Made by a program: the position numbers and the translations under genes. From the NCBI RefSeq assembly GCF_018918145.1, contig NZ_JAHLPX010000011.1, positions 107,126 to 171,125 of the forward strand: a stretch of 64,000 nt of DNA, written 5' to 3'. The notes under the pieces were generated by a model that was given only the letters and a program-made list of their open reading frames with translations, was not told where the DNA came from and searched no databases. This document shows positions 48,732 through 58,590 of this stretch, piece by piece; the first letter of the stretch is position 1, and the number at the start of each line of letters is the position of its first letter. The DNA is from Anaerotignum sp. MSJ-24 (GTDB lineage Bacteria > Bacillota > Clostridia > Lachnospirales > Anaerotignaceae).

Positions 48732-49328
48732 ATGGCAAGAGATAGAGTTCCGGTTCTTAAAAGATGTAGATCACTTGGTCTTGATCCTATCTATTTAGGA
48801 ATTGAAAAGAAATCAAAGAAAGAAAACGCTAAAGCCGGAAAGAAAATGAGCGAGTACGGACTTCAGTTAAGAGAAAAACAGAAAGCTAAATTTATCTATG
48901 GCGTTCTTGAAAAACAGTTCAGAGGCTATTTTGCAAGAGCTGAAAAGATGAGAGACGGTATCCCCGGTGAAAACCTCCTTATCTTACTTGAGCTCAGACT
49001 TGACAATGTTATGTTCAGACTTGGATATGGCAGAACAAGAAAAGAAGCAAGACAGATTGTACGTCACAAACACGTACTTGTTAACGGCAAGGCTGTTGAC
49101 ATCCCTTCATACCAGCTTAAGGTTGGCGATGTTATCTCAATTAAAGACAAATATGCTGACATGCAGAGATATAAAGACATTCTTGATGTGACAGACACAA
49201 GAGTTGTTCCCGAATGGTTAAGTGCAGATCACGAAAACCTTAAGGGTACAGTAGTTTGCAAGCCTACAAGAGCGATGATCGATGTTCCCGTTGAAGAAAC
49301 ACTTATCGTCGAGTTGTATTCTAAGTAA
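48732..49328 (+). CDS. rpsD: 30S ribosomal protein S4
   Basis: The 198-residue S4 starts 30S assembly. Its N-terminus (MARDRVPVLKRCRSLGLDPI) lacks the CxxC zinc site, so it is the metal-free form. The S4 RNA-binding domain has VMFRLGYGRTRKEARQIVRHKHVLVNGK. It has an AGGAGGTG site and is followed by rpoA, as expected. Confidence 0.98.
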   Translation: MARDRVPVLKRCRSLGLDPIYLGIEKKSKKENAKAGKKMSEYGLQLREKQKAKFIYGVLEKQFRGYFARAEKMRDGIPGENLLILLELRLDNVMFRLGYGRTRKEARQIVRHKHVLVNGKAVDIPSYQLKVGDVISIKDKYADMQRYKDILDVTDTRVVPEWLSADHENLKGTVVCKPTRAMIDVPVEETLIVELYSK

Positions 49329-49382
49329 TTTGAATGTTATTACAGAACGATTTTTTTATATCTGCAGGGGAGGTTTAAGTGA

Positions 49383-50342
49383 GTGTTTGAATTTGAGAAA
49401 CCTCGTATAGAAATAGCTGAAATGGCACAGGACGGCACATATGGTCGTTTTGTGGTTGAACCCCTTGAAAGAGGATATGGTACAACACTCGGTAACTCTT
49501 TAAGAAGAATTTTACTTTCTTCATTACCCGGATCAGCAGTAAGCAATGTTAAAATTGATGGCGTTCTGCATGAATTCAGTGTAATTCCCGGAGTAAAAGA
49601 GGATGTTACTGAAATTATATTAAACTTAAAGTGTCTTGCAATTAAAAATACAAGCGAAGGAAACGAACCTAAGGTGGCTTACATAGACGTCGAAGGTGAA
49701 GGCGAAGTAACAGCCAGAGATATAAAGGCTGACAGCGATATTGAAATCCTTAATCCGGATCTTCATATTGCAACTTTAAGCGGCGGCTCTAACAGTAAGC
49801 TTTATATGGAAATAACAATCAGCAACGGCAGAGGTTATGTCGGAGCAGATAAGAATAAGAAGGATGACCAGCCCATCGGAATGCTTCCGGTGGACAGCAT
49901 CTTCACTCCTGTTACAAGAGTTAACTTCCTTGTTGAAAATACTCGTGTCGGACAGATTACCGATTACGATAAGCTTACACTTGAAGTATGGACAAATGGA
50001 ACTATTACACCTGACGACGCAGTAAGTTATGGTGCAAAGCTTCTTAATGAGCATCTCGCTCTTTTCATTGACCTTTCGGACAATGCAAAGAACACAGAGA
50101 TCCTTGTAGAGAAGGAAGAAGGCAAGAAGGAAAAGGTACTTGAAATGAGCATCGAAGAACTCGACCTTTCAGTACGTTCTTATAACTGCCTCAAACGTGC
50201 CGGAATCAACACAGTTGAAGATTTGGCCTGCAAGACCGAAGAAGAAATGATGAAGGTACGTAACCTCGGTAAGAAGTCACTTGAGGAAGTTTTAAACAAA
50301 CTTCAGGAACTTGGACTTGCTTTAAAACCGAGTGATGATTAA
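49383..50342 (+). CDS. rpoA: DNA-directed RNA polymerase subunit alpha
   Basis: The 319-residue alpha subunit begins at GTG ([21 protein letters not shown]) after GGGGAGG. The N-terminal dimerisation domain shows [24 protein letters not shown]. The C-terminal domain (about 250-315), which reads UP elements and regulators, ends with [22 protein letters not shown]. Confidence 0.98.
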   Translation: MFEFEKPRIEIAEMAQDGTYGRFVVEPLERGYGTTLGNSLRRILLSSLPGSAVSNVKIDGVLHEFSVIPGVKEDVTEIILNLKCLAIKNTSEGNEPKVAYIDVEGEGEVTARDIKADSDIEILNPDLHIATLSGGSNSKLYMEITISNGRGYVGADKNKKDDQPIGMLPVDSIFTPVTRVNFLVENTRVGQITDYDKLTLEVWTNGTITPDDAVSYGAKLLNEHLALFIDLSDNAKNTEILVEKEEGKKEKVLEMSIEELDLSVRSYNCLKRAGINTVEDLACKTEEEMMKVRNLGKKSLEEVLNKLQELGLALKPSDD

Positions 50343-50441
50343 TTTTTTCACTTATCATTGACGTAGAACTGCAAAGGGCTGTAAGACCGATGAGCAAGCC
50401 CTTTGGGTTAAGTTTTGCGGTATTTACAAGGAGGATTCATA

Positions 50442-50984
50442 ATGACAGGATCAGGCAACAGAAAACTTGGACGCACAAGCAGCCAGAGAAAGGCTCTTTT
50501 AAGAAACCAGGTAACAAACCTTTTATATCATGGAAAAATCAAAACAACTGAAACAAGAGCTAAGGAAGTAAGAAGAATTGCTGAATCTCTTATCACTCTT
50601 GCAGTTAAAGAAAAAGATAACTATGAAGAGGTTGAAGTAACAGCTAAGGTTCCTAAAAAGGACGCTGACGGCAAGAGAGTTAAAGAAGTAGTAGACGGCA
50701 AGAAAGTTACTGTTTATGAAGAAGTTAAGAAGACAATCAAAAAAGATAAGCCTTCAAGACTTAACGCAAGAAGAAAAATTTTAAGCGTTCTCTATCCTGT
50801 AACTGAAGTTCCCAAAGACGGCAAGAAAGTTAGAAAGAACACAGTTAAAGTTGATATGTGTGCTAAAATGTTTGATGAAATTGCTCCCAAATATTCAGAT
50901 CGTAAGGGTGGTTATACTCGTATAATCAAACTTGGCAACCGTAAAGGTGACGGTGCTCCTGAAGTTATTATTGAGCTTGTTTAA
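50442..50984 (+). CDS. rplQ: 50S ribosomal protein L17 (long form)
   Basis: L17 lies at the tunnel exit. The ATG at 50442 ([23 protein letters not shown]) has AAGGAGG upstream. At 180 residues it is much longer than the usual 115-130. The extra length is an internal insertion from about residue 65 to 115 ([20 protein letters not shown] and following, very rich in Lys and Val) before the conserved SRLNARRK...[15 protein letters not shown] end. This insertion is known from Lachnospiraceae L17 and is my main clue to the order of the organism. Confidence 0.97.
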   Translation: MTGSGNRKLGRTSSQRKALLRNQVTNLLYHGKIKTTETRAKEVRRIAESLITLAVKEKDNYEEVEVTAKVPKKDADGKRVKEVVDGKKVTVYEEVKKTIKKDKPSRLNARRKILSVLYPVTEVPKDGKKVRKNTVKVDMCAKMFDEIAPKYSDRKGGYTRIIKLGNRKGDGAPEVIIELV

Positions 50985-50992
50985 GAATCAAA

Positions 50993-51027
50993 GGGGATTA
51001 AGTGGTTACTTAATCCCCAATTTTTAT
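50993..51027 (+). terminator. alpha operon terminator
   Basis: GGGGATTAAG and CTTAATCCCC form a perfect 10 bp stem with loop TGGTTA, followed by an A/T-rich run containing TTTTT. Confidence 0.9.
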
Positions 51028-51107
51028 ATTGTAAGGCTTGTGAGCATTATCCGGTTGTGTATAATACTTTTAGGCGTTATAATATACGAAAAAAGATGGT
51101 GATACAG

Positions 51108-51974
51108 ATGAAAATTGTCCGTGCGGAGAATGTGAGCTACGAATACACAAAGGTCGTTGAGATACAGGGCGAAAATGTAGAACGTAAGCTTATGGCACTT
51201 GATAATATTAATATAGATATAGAAGAAGGCTCGTTTATTGCGGTGCTCGGCCATAACGGTTCAGGAAAATCGACCTTTGCAAAGCACATAAATGCACTTA
51301 TTACGCCGTCATCGGGTACAGTATGGGTTGACGGATATGACACAAAGGACGATGAACAGGTCTGGAATATACGCCAGAGTGCCGGAATGGTATTCCAAAA
51401 TCCGGATAACCAGCTTGTTGCGACTATTGTTGAAGAGGATATTGCATTTGGCCCGGAAAACCTTGGCGTTGAGCCGGCTGAAATAAGAAAAAGGGTTGAT
51501 TCTGCTCTCCAAATGGTTGGCATGGACGGTTATCAGAAAAATGAACCGTCAAAGCTTTCCGGCGGACAGAAGCAGAGAATTGCAATAGCCGGCATACTTG
51601 CTATGCAGCCGAAATGTATAGTTTTTGATGAGCCTACCGCAATGCTTGATCCTGCCGGACGTAAGGACGTAATGGAAACGGCACACAGACTGAATAAAGA
51701 AAACGGTATCACTATTATTTTGATTACGCATTACATGGACGAAGCGGCAACGGCTGATAAGGTCTATGTAATTGATGACGGAAAAATTGTTTTAAGCGGA
51801 GTCCCTAAAGAGGTATTTTCACAGGTGGACAAAATGAAGGGCTTCGGCCTTGATGTTCCGCAGGTTACGGAAACCGCTTATAATTTGAGAAAGCTCGGAA
51901 TTGATATTCCAAAGGATATACTGACTGTTGATGAAATGGTAGGTGCGATATGTCGATTGAAATCAAACATTTAA
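51108..51974 (+). CDS. ecfA1: ECF transporter ATPase EcfA1
   Basis: The 288-residue ATPase drives vitamin or metal uptake with EcfA2 and EcfT. Walker A is [13 protein letters not shown], the Q loop is [10 protein letters not shown], the signature is [13 protein letters not shown], and Walker B is [13 protein letters not shown]. The ATG at 51108 is preferred because the recognisable start [13 protein letters not shown] follows it; the ribosome site is weak. Its 3' end overlaps ecfA2 by 25 bases. No substrate-binding S component is adjacent, so this is the shared energising module. Confidence 0.95.
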   Translation: MKIVRAENVSYEYTKVVEIQGENVERKLMALDNINIDIEEGSFIAVLGHNGSGKSTFAKHINALITPSSGTVWVDGYDTKDDEQVWNIRQSAGMVFQNPDNQLVATIVEEDIAFGPENLGVEPAEIRKRVDSALQMVGMDGYQKNEPSKLSGGQKQRIAIAGILAMQPKCIVFDEPTAMLDPAGRKDVMETAHRLNKENGITIILITHYMDEAATADKVYVIDDGKIVLSGVPKEVFSQVDKMKGFGLDVPQVTETAYNLRKLGIDIPKDILTVDEMVGAICRLKSNI

Positions 51975-52804
51975 CACACATATATAATCCAGGAACACCG
52001 TTTGAACATAAAGCACTTGACGATATTAATTTAAAGATAGAGGATAACGAATTTATCTGCATTATAGGCCATACAGGCTCCGGTAAATCTACGCTTATAC
52101 AGCATCTTAATGCACTGCTTGTTCCGGAATCCGGTGAGGTTCTGCTCAATGGCGAAAATATATATGCGGACAGATCAAAGCTGAAATCGGTAAGACAGAG
52201 AGTAGGTCTTGTTTTTCAGTATCCGGAGCATCAGCTTTTTGAAATGACTGTTTATAAGGACGTTGCATACGGCCCGGGAAATCTCGGACTTCCGCAGGAG
52301 GAGATAGACAGCAGAGTTAAGAATGCACTGGAAACGGTCGGACTTGATGAGTCGGTATATGATAAATCTCCCTTTGAGCTTTCGGGTGGTCAGAGAAGAC
52401 GAGCCGCAATAGCCGGAGTATTGGCGATGGAGCCGGAGGTGCTTATACTTGATGAACCGACAGCCGGACTTGATCCAAAGGGCAGAGATGAAATACTGGA
52501 TTCCATTAAGCTGATGCACGAAAAAAGAAAAATAATCGTTATTCTTGTATCGCACAGCATGGAGGACGTTGCCAAGCTTGCGGACAGAATTATTGTGCTT
52601 AATGATGGCAAGGTTGCACTTACGGGAACACCGAGAGAGGTATTCTCGAAGGTAAATGAGCTCGAAAAAATTGGTCTTGCGGCACCTCAGATAACATATG
52701 TTTTGTCCGAACTTGCGGCAAAAGGCTATGATGTCAGAACGGATATATATACCGTTGCAGAAGCTACCGAAGAATTGTATAAGTTTTTGAAGCAGGTGAA
52801 ATAA
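51950..52804 (+). CDS. ecfA2: ECF transporter ATPase EcfA2
   Basis: The 284-residue partner ATPase has Walker [17 protein letters not shown] loop [10 protein letters not shown], signature [13 protein letters not shown] and Walker [14 protein letters not shown]. EcfA1 and EcfA2 form an asymmetric pair. It begins inside the end of ecfA1 and stops right at the ecfT start, so all three genes are translationally coupled. Confidence 0.95.
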   Translation: MSIEIKHLTHIYNPGTPFEHKALDDINLKIEDNEFICIIGHTGSGKSTLIQHLNALLVPESGEVLLNGENIYADRSKLKSVRQRVGLVFQYPEHQLFEMTVYKDVAYGPGNLGLPQEEIDSRVKNALETVGLDESVYDKSPFELSGGQRRRAAIAGVLAMEPEVLILDEPTAGLDPKGRDEILDSIKLMHEKRKIIVILVSHSMEDVAKLADRIIVLNDGKVALTGTPREVFSKVNELEKIGLAAPQITYVLSELAAKGYDVRTDIYTVAEATEELYKFLKQVK

Positions 52805-53608
52805 TTGATAACTGATATAACAATCGGACAGTATTTTCCTTCCGATTCACCTTTACACAGGCTTGATGCGAGAGTCAAGCTGGTAATTACATTATTGTAT
52901 ATAGTATCCCTTTTTCTGATAAAGAGCTTTATCGGATATGCCTTTGTTATTATTGCACTTGCGATAGTTATAAAAGTGTCCAAGGTTCCGTTTAAGTTTA
53001 TGGTGAAAGGTCTTAAAAGCCTTGTGTTTATCATAATTTTTACGGCACTTATCAATGTTTTTACTGTTAAAGGCGGAGAAACACTGGTCACCTTCTGGAA
53101 GCTGTCCATAACTACGGAAGGCGTGTTCTTTGCAATAAAAATGGCATTAAGAATTATACTTCTTATAATAGGCTCGTCTTTGCTTACGCTTACGACAACG
53201 CCTATAAAGCTTACCGACGGCATAGAGGCTTTGCTTAAGCCATTGAGTAAAATAGGAGTTCCGGCACATGATATTGCAATGATGATGACTATTGCACTCA
53301 GATTTATTCCGACACTGCTTGACGAAACCGATAAAATAATAAAGGCACAGCAGGCAAGAGGTGCGGATTTCGACACAGGAAGGCTCAGAGATAAGGCAAG
53401 GGCGCTTGTGCCTATACTTGTTCCGCTTTTTATTTCGGCTTTCAGAAGAGCCGATGAGCTGGCTATGGCAATGGAGTCACGCTGTTATAACGGAGGAGCT
53501 AACAGAACGAGAATGAATGTTATGAAGGTTACTTCTATTGACTATACGGCAATAATATTGTTTGTTGTGTATTGGGTTGTTATTATTGCCATGAGAATTA
53601 TTTTATAA
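52805..53608 (+). CDS. ecfT: ECF transporter transmembrane subunit EcfT
   Basis: The 267-residue membrane scaffold has about five hydrophobic segments. Two coupling helices contain the Arg motifs QQARGADFDTGRL and AMESRCYNGG that contact the ATPases. It starts at TTG immediately after the ecfA2 stop. The N-terminus DITIGQYFPSDSPLHRLDARVKL is typical for EcfT. Confidence 0.95.
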   Translation: MITDITIGQYFPSDSPLHRLDARVKLVITLLYIVSLFLIKSFIGYAFVIIALAIVIKVSKVPFKFMVKGLKSLVFIIIFTALINVFTVKGGETLVTFWKLSITTEGVFFAIKMALRIILLIIGSSLLTLTTTPIKLTDGIEALLKPLSKIGVPAHDIAMMMTIALRFIPTLLDETDKIIKAQQARGADFDTGRLRDKARALVPILVPLFISAFRRADELAMAMESRCYNGGANRTRMNVMKVTSIDYTAIILFVVYWVVIIAMRIIL

Positions 53609-53617
53609 AGGATTTTT

Positions 53618-54370
53618 ATGAAAAGACGAGTTTTATTAACAGTTTCATATGACGGAACAGCATATTCCGGATGGCAGAAGCAGCCGCAGGAAAATGTTAA
53701 AACCGTTCAGGGTGAGCTTGACAAGGCTTGTACGGCTTTCTTTAAGAATAAAACCGAAAGCATAGGTGCAAGCAGAACCGATGCCGGAGTTCATGCTCTC
53801 GGACAAAGGGCGGTTATAGATATTGAGTCAACTATTCCGACTGAGAGGATACCGCTTGCATTGAACGGAGCTTTGCCGGAGGATATAGTAATAACCGGAG
53901 CGGCTGATGTTCCGGACGGCTTTAATCCGAGATTTGAGGCTGTAAAAAAAACTTATGAATATAAAATATATAACAGTAAGTTCAGAAATCCGCTTTACAG
54001 AAATTACAGCGAATATGTAAGGGAACCGCTTGATGTGGAAAAAATGCAGACAGCGGCAGAGGCGTTTGTCGGTGAGCATGATTTTAAAGGCTTCTGTTCA
54101 TCGGGAAATAGCTCCAAAACGACTGTAAGAACGATTTATGACATATCCGTAACGAGAAAAGATGATTTTATTGTGATAAGAGTTACGGGAAACGGCTTTT
54201 TGTACAATATGGTCAGAATTCTGGCAGGAACGCTTATTTACTGCGGAAACGGAAAGATAAAACCGGAGGATATGGCAGAAATAATAGAAAGCGGAGATAG
54301 GCAAAAAGCCGGAAAAACAGCCGGTCCGTCGGGTTTAACATTGGTAAAAATTATGTATGCCAATTTTTAA
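53618..54370 (+). CDS. truA: tRNA pseudouridine(38-40) synthase
   Basis: The 250-residue enzyme modifies the anticodon stem of many tRNAs. The catalytic Asp55 is in GASRTDAGVHALGQ, and the fold shows YDGTAYSGWQKQP, FNPRFEAVKKTYEY and GNGFLYNMVRILAGTL. It lies 9 bases after ecfT, as in many Firmicutes, with an AAGGA site. Confidence 0.97.
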   Translation: MKRRVLLTVSYDGTAYSGWQKQPQENVKTVQGELDKACTAFFKNKTESIGASRTDAGVHALGQRAVIDIESTIPTERIPLALNGALPEDIVITGAADVPDGFNPRFEAVKKTYEYKIYNSKFRNPLYRNYSEYVREPLDVEKMQTAAEAFVGEHDFKGFCSSGNSSKTTVRTIYDISVTRKDDFIVIRVTGNGFLYNMVRILAGTLIYCGNGKIKPEDMAEIIESGDRQKAGKTAGPSGLTLVKIMYANF

Positions 54371-54377
54371 GTTTTCC

Positions 54378-54406
54378 TTGACACCCGTGGGACTGTGTAA
54401 TATAAT
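54378..54406 (+). promoter_or_regulatory. promoter of rplM-rpsI
   Basis: A consensus TTGACA and a perfect TATAAT stand 17 bases apart, immediately after the truA stop. The leader to rplM is about 90 bases. Confidence 0.82.
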
Positions 54407-54501
54407 AAAAACTGTTGCAATGCCACTTTTAAACTCGTTAGCCCCGAGTTTGACTATATATATTTATTTTTGTTTTTTTGAATTTTAAGGGAGGTTTAAC
54501 A

Positions 54502-54939
54502 ATGAGAACAACATACATGGCAAAACCCGCCGATATCGAAAAGAAATGGTATGTTGTAGACGCTACCGATAAAACATTGGGACGTCTTGCATCAGAAATA
54601 GCATCAGTATTACGTGGTAAGAACAAAGCTATCTATACCCCACATATAGATACAGGTGATTACGTAATCGTAGTTAATGCAGACAAAATCAAAGTAACAG
54701 GCAAGAAAATGGATCAGAAAATCTACAGACGTAACTCAGGCTGGATTGGCGGCTTAAAAGAGACAAGTCTTAAGAAAATGCTTGAAACAAAACCTGAAGA
54801 AGTACTCAAACACGCTGTTAAGGGCATGCTTCCCAAAAACGCACTTGGCAGAGCTATGATGAGAAAACTTTATGTTTATGCTTCACCCGAGCACCCGCAT
54901 GCAGCTCAGAAACCTGAAGTATTAGAGTTTAAGTTTTAA
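54502..54939 (+). CDS. rplM: 50S ribosomal protein L13
   Basis: The 145-residue L13 is an early 50S assembly protein. The ATG at 54502 ([21 protein letters not shown]) has GGGAGG upstream; an in-frame ATG-less extension to 54478 is not supported. [23 protein letters not shown] and [25 protein letters not shown] are conserved. Confidence 0.98.
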   Translation: MRTTYMAKPADIEKKWYVVDATDKTLGRLASEIASVLRGKNKAIYTPHIDTGDYVIVVNADKIKVTGKKMDQKIYRRNSGWIGGLKETSLKKMLETKPEEVLKHAVKGMLPKNALGRAMMRKLYVYASPEHPHAAQKPEVLEFKF

Positions 54940-54964
54940 TTGAGATTTGGAAGGAGGACGCAAA

Positions 54965-55357
54965 ATGGTAGCAGCCAGATATTACGGAACAGGCAGAAGA
55001 AAATCTTCAGTTGCTAGAGTATATCTTGTACCCGGTAACGGAAAAATTACTATAAACAAGAGAGACATCGACGAGTATTTCGGACTTGAAACACTTAAGT
55101 TAATCGTTCGTCAGCCCCTTGAAGCAACTGAAACATTAGACAAGTTTGATGTACTTGTTAATGTTAGAGGCGGTGGCTTCACAGGTCAGGCAGGTGCAAT
55201 CAGACACGGTATTTCAAGAGCATTACTTGAAGTTGAAGGCGATTACAGACCTGTACTTAAAAAAGCAGGTTTCCTTACAAGAGACCCTCGTATGAAAGAA
55301 AGAAAGAAATACGGTCTCAAAGCCGCAAGACGTGCACCTCAGTTCTCAAAGAGATAA
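54965..55357 (+). CDS. rpsI: 30S ribosomal protein S9
   Basis: The 130-residue S9 touches P-site tRNA with its terminal Lys-Arg (ends PQFSKR). The ATG at 54965 ([20 protein letters not shown]) follows AAGGAGG. It is paired with rplM, 25 bases downstream. Confidence 0.98.
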   Translation: MVAARYYGTGRRKSSVARVYLVPGNGKITINKRDIDEYFGLETLKLIVRQPLEATETLDKFDVLVNVRGGGFTGQAGAIRHGISRALLEVEGDYRPVLKKAGFLTRDPRMKERKKYGLKAARRAPQFSKR

Positions 55358-55373
55358 TCAGAGTTGCTTATAC

Positions 55374-55404
55374 AATCCCGATACATTTGTATCGGGATTT
55401 TTTT
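55374..55404 (+). terminator. rpsI terminator
   Basis: AATCCCGATAC and GTATCGGGATT form an 11 bp perfect stem with a short ATTT loop, followed by TTTTTT. Confidence 0.92.
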
Positions 55405-55480
55405 ATACCAAAAATTTCAATATTGGTGTAACATTATCTTAACGGATTTGTTTTATATATAGATTGGAAGGAGGATAAGT

Positions 55481-55963
55481 GTGGACAATGAAATTCTAAA
55501 GCGTTTATATGAGCAGTATGGAAAAGAATTGTATCTTTATATCCTTTCAATGTGCAGAAACAGAGCTGTTGCCGAGGATATAATACAGGAAACATTTCTT
55601 AAGGCAATACTTGCGTTGGACGAAAGGCACAGCAATATGCGTGCATGGCTGTATATGGTTGCGAGAAACTTGTGTATAAATTATTTGAAAAAAGTCGGAC
55701 GGGAAACATCTGTGGATAATGATAAAACGACAGAAAATGATTTTGTGCATACGCTGATTGAAAATGAACGTAAAGCAGCGTTGTATAAGGTACTCGGCAG
55801 ACTGTCGTATACAAAACGAGAAATAATAAGTCTGCATTATTTCGGCGGATTACAGCTCAATGAAATAGCCGGAATATTGAAATTATCGAGAGAAAATGTG
55901 CGTGTACTTAACCATAGGGCAAAAAATGAGCTTAGACGGTATCTTGAGGAGGAAGATTTATGA
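55481..55963 (+). CDS. RNA polymerase sigma factor, ECF type
   Basis: The 160-residue protein has sigma region 2 (about 10-75, with RNRAVAEDIIQETFLKAI and AWLYMVARNLCINYLKK) and region 4 (about 100-155, with REIISLHYFGGLQLNEIAGIL and then SRENVRVLNHRAKNELRR). It lacks region 3, as ECF sigma factors do. It starts at GTG after GGAAGGAGG. It overlaps the following gene by 4 bases (ATGA), and that gene encodes its likely anti-sigma protein. Envelope stress is the usual trigger for this arrangement. Confidence 0.92.
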   Translation: MDNEILKRLYEQYGKELYLYILSMCRNRAVAEDIIQETFLKAILALDERHSNMRAWLYMVARNLCINYLKKVGRETSVDNDKTTENDFVHTLIENERKAALYKVLGRLSYTKREIISLHYFGGLQLNEIAGILKLSRENVRVLNHRAKNELRRYLEEEDL

Positions 55964-57195
55964 CATACAGAGAATTGCTTGAGCTTTACAAACATGGCAA
56001 GCTTGAAGAAAATAAAAAGCATGAGGTTGAAAGTGACATTGAAAGGCAGGAGGCAATAAGCGATTATCTTTTTGACAGAGATGCTGTGGATAATGATATT
56101 TTTTCCGATGATAAGAATTTGGACGATGCCGAAAGTGAAAATGATTTCGTGAAAATGATAAACAGCTCCATACGTAAAGCCTTTGTTAAAATGGGTATGA
56201 CTATTCTGGTGATAGCTGTTGCGGTTATGCTGTTTGTTGTTTTTGCACTGCCTAATGTTGTTTCGCAGTTCTATTATAATCCGGGCAGGGACATCGGAAG
56301 TGAAACAAACCGGATGAGCCTTGATATGTCGGCTTATACGGAGCTTAGAATTCCGGGATATTACAGAAATAATGTTATGGTTTCAGATGAAGGCTACGGA
56401 GATTATTACATAAATATAATTCAGAATATGAGCTATACAGGCAATTTTACAAATGTTTCCGGTAAGGTGGAAAAGGGTAAGCTTAAGCTTTATGATGTAA
56501 ATACATTGCGAAAACCTTCGGGAAATGTTTTTGCATGGTTTCAGGCAACCTGCGACAGCACAAAATCGCTTTCGGAGATTGAGAAAACAGGCTGGGAACC
56601 GGTTTCTTCAGCCGGAGATAAAGAAACGGCAGATGAGAGAATAAACAATTTGTCTGAAAATACGAATTATCTGGCGTATGTTACATTGGATAAAATGATG
56701 ACCTATGATGAGCTTATGAGCTTTACCGACAGTGATGGATATACATATGCACAGTGGTGTGCCGTATGCACAAGAAACGGCATTAATGACGGAACAGAAT
56801 ATTTTACGGTTGAAAATCTTGGCTTTAATTGTGCTTTGTCTATATCAAGCAGTATGGTATGGGACGAAGAAAAATATCCTAATCTGATAGTCTGGAATTG
56901 TCCGTTTGACGAAAATTCCGGAGGCTATAATGATGTTTCTTCTGTTGATGAAAATATTAAGGATACGGAATATATGAAAACACATTTTGTGAGCCTGCTC
57001 AGATATATGGCAGACCAGAAGCAGTTCCTTAAGCTTATGGATGAAGAGGCTGATGTATATTCAAGTGCGGCAGATTATGTCGAGAAAAACGGTCTTATGG
57101 TTTACGGATTTGCGTTTGTAGGTGATAAGGAGCGTATACAGGAAGTAAATGCAAGAGATGAGGTATACCAGATATATACACAGGAAATGAGATAA
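55960..57195 (+). CDS. membrane anti-sigma factor with sigma-regulator N- and C-domains
   Basis: The 411-residue protein has a cytoplasmic N-terminus of about 80 residues (MTYRELLELYKHGKLEENKK), one membrane helix (about 83-105, MGMTILVIAVAVMLFVVFAL) and a large extracellular part. The arrangement agrees with anti-sigma proteins holding Sigma_reg_N and Sigma_reg_C domains, such as those of the SigM type in Bacilli. It has no zinc motif. The ATGA overlap with the sigma gene implies coupled synthesis in fixed ratio. Domain naming is by layout and by the C-terminal YMADQKQFLKLM region and remains tentative. Confidence 0.78.
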   Translation: MTYRELLELYKHGKLEENKKHEVESDIERQEAISDYLFDRDAVDNDIFSDDKNLDDAESENDFVKMINSSIRKAFVKMGMTILVIAVAVMLFVVFALPNVVSQFYYNPGRDIGSETNRMSLDMSAYTELRIPGYYRNNVMVSDEGYGDYYINIIQNMSYTGNFTNVSGKVEKGKLKLYDVNTLRKPSGNVFAWFQATCDSTKSLSEIEKTGWEPVSSAGDKETADERINNLSENTNYLAYVTLDKMMTYDELMSFTDSDGYTYAQWCAVCTRNGINDGTEYFTVENLGFNCALSISSSMVWDEEKYPNLIVWNCPFDENSGGYNDVSSVDENIKDTEYMKTHFVSLLRYMADQKQFLKLMDEEADVYSSAADYVEKNGLMVYGFAFVGDKERIQEVNARDEVYQIYTQEMR

Positions 57196-57202
57196 AGCTA
57201 AG

Positions 57203-57236
57203 CGGCGGTATTTGATAAATCGAATACCGCCGTTTT
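57203..57236. terminator. bidirectional terminator between the anti-sigma gene and the convergent gene
   Basis: CGGCGGTATT and AATACCGCCG form a perfect 10 bp stem with a ten-base loop, and TTTT follows on the plus strand. On the minus strand it lies just past the stop of the convergent gene. Confidence 0.8.
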
Positions 57237-58053
57237 AATACATAATACTTTTTGACAATATATTTTTATCACATTCCTCAAGTACGTTTTTATCCGATGC
57301 GACAATATACATGAATATGCTCTGATTATATTCAGGCAGATATTTTGCATATATCCGTCCATACATATCCACAGGCTCGAAGGGTGTTTCTGTGGATATT
57401 TTCGGGGTTCCGTATTGAATATATGACGCAACAAATCCGTTTGGATTGTGCTCGGCTCCGCTGACGGTCAGATTTATGTCGGATTTTATCCAGCCTTCCG
57501 AATCCATATAAGTTATGTTTTCCTCAATATCGGCTATATCCGTTTCAAATACGAAATCCTTGTATTTTAAGCCGAAATCGCCCAAAGCAAGACGGCTGAA
57601 ATCAAATGCGGCAACATCAGCGACCTCATCGGGATTTATTTTTAAGCCGTTTTCCGTTTTTTCAAAACCGTAAATTTTTTCCGGATCATCAACTATATAT
57701 GCACCGTAAAAGCTGTTGTAATATTCGGAGCTTTTATCATAAAGCATACTGTAACCGGCTTCGGGAGAAAATTCCGGAAAGTTATACATTATGGACAGAT
57801 TTATGTTTTCTCTGCCTGTGTAGTATTGAAAGCTTTTGTCGGCATTGAAGGTCATAACGAACGGATACCAGTCCTTTTCCGGAGTTATCAAACCTCCGGG
57901 AATTTTTATATGAAAAGCCGCATTACTTTGACTTTCGTGAAGATTGCTGTATACAGACATTACCGAAATACTGCGTAAAAGATATTTATACGGACCTGGA
58001 ATAAGTAAAACAATAATCAATATAAAAATAATTGCAAAATTAATTTTTTTCAT
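57235..58053 (-). CDS. membrane-anchored extracellular protein of unknown function
   Basis: I do not recognise this 272-residue protein. It has a short basic start, one hydrophobic anchor (about residues 5-22, FAIIFILIIVLLIPGPYKYLL) without a lipobox Cys, and an acidic, aromatic-rich extracellular part with a beta-like pattern and only one Cys near the end. It is convergent with the anti-sigma gene and shares its terminator. A regulatory link is not implied. Length and codon usage look like a normal gene of this genome. It may be expressed from the AT-rich region upstream, where I see no strong promoter. Confidence 0.6.
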   Translation of the reverse strand: MKKINFAIIFILIIVLLIPGPYKYLLRSISVMSVYSNLHESQSNAAFHIKIPGGLITPEKDWYPFVMTFNADKSFQYYTGRENINLSIMYNFPEFSPEAGYSMLYDKSSEYYNSFYGAYIVDDPEKIYGFEKTENGLKINPDEVADVAAFDFSRLALGDFGLKYKDFVFETDIADIEENITYMDSEGWIKSDINLTVSGAEHNPNGFVASYIQYGTPKISTETPFEPVDMYGRIYAKYLPEYNQSIFMYIVASDKNVLEECDKNILSKSIMY

Positions 58054-58289
58054 AATTAGCCTCTTTTATAAAGAATGTTTATTTCATTATATTTTAACTT
58101 TTTGATTATGTAAACATAACATTATTGTAGCTAAAACGTATTTATTATAAAAAGTGAGAATTATCGAGATAAAATGAGATTAAATCAGCTAAATAAAGTT
58201 AAATCCTATTATTATATCTGTAAAATAACAAATTTTGATTTAAACAAGGCTTTATAAACAAATTTAAGACATTTAGGTGCATATTACCG

Positions 58290-58319
58290 TTGACATTTTA
58301 ATGCTTTTAATGCTAAAAT
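58290..58319 (+). promoter_or_regulatory. promoter of mgtE
   Basis: TTGACA and TAAAAT are 18 bases apart. The predicted leader is about 295 bases long. Confidence 0.7.
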
Positions 58320-58339
58320 AATTAAATTAAAATATGTTA

Positions 58340-58590
58340 TTTGAGAGGTGAGGAATTACATGGAAAGTTGTGGCAGTTGCGGGCGATGTAAGAGTGATAG
58401 GCATATTCTGAGATTGAAGCTGCATACACTTTTGGTGTAGTTTCTTCGTTTGGATTATAGATAAAAAGCTAAGGCTGTTTTCGGCCTGCGGTTTAATGTG
58501 CCCATCACTTTGCTCACAATGAAAGCGGATATATTCATATTGTGGGGATAAAATAAAAGTGGTGTTTTTTTATGCCCTTTTTAATATGAA
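58340..58590 (+). promoter_or_regulatory. structured leader of mgtE, candidate M-box magnesium riboswitch
   Basis: The leader begins GAGAGGTGAGG, which resembles the AGGTGAGG box that opens the M-box (ykoK) riboswitch. A long-range stem pairs AGTGATAGGCATAT (58392-58405) with ATGTGCCCATCACTT (about 58495-58511). Inside lie TACAC/GGTGTA and AGGCTG/CGGCCT hairpins. A CACAAT...ATTGTG hairpin (58520-58547) and a TTTTTTT run (58566-58572) follow and could terminate transcription. Position before a magnesium channel gene fits. Several conserved M-box segments are not obvious by eye, so the class is provisional. Confidence 0.5.
58360..58440 (+). CDS. possible 26-codon Cys-rich leader ORF
   Basis: ATG at 58360, six bases after GAGGTGAGG, opens MESCGSCGRCKSDRHILRLK and then HTLLV before TAG. 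Three Cys form a CxxCxxC pattern. It lies entirely within the mgtE leader, so it could be a leader peptide, or the resemblance to a ribosome site could come from the M-box consensus and the ORF be accidental. Confidence 0.25.
   Translation: MESCGSCGRCKSDRHILRLKLHTLLV

Noticed and set aside
55405..55480. ECF-type autoregulated promoter before the sigma gene
   Set aside because: TGTAAC is present, but no matching CGT element stands at the expected 16-17 bases.
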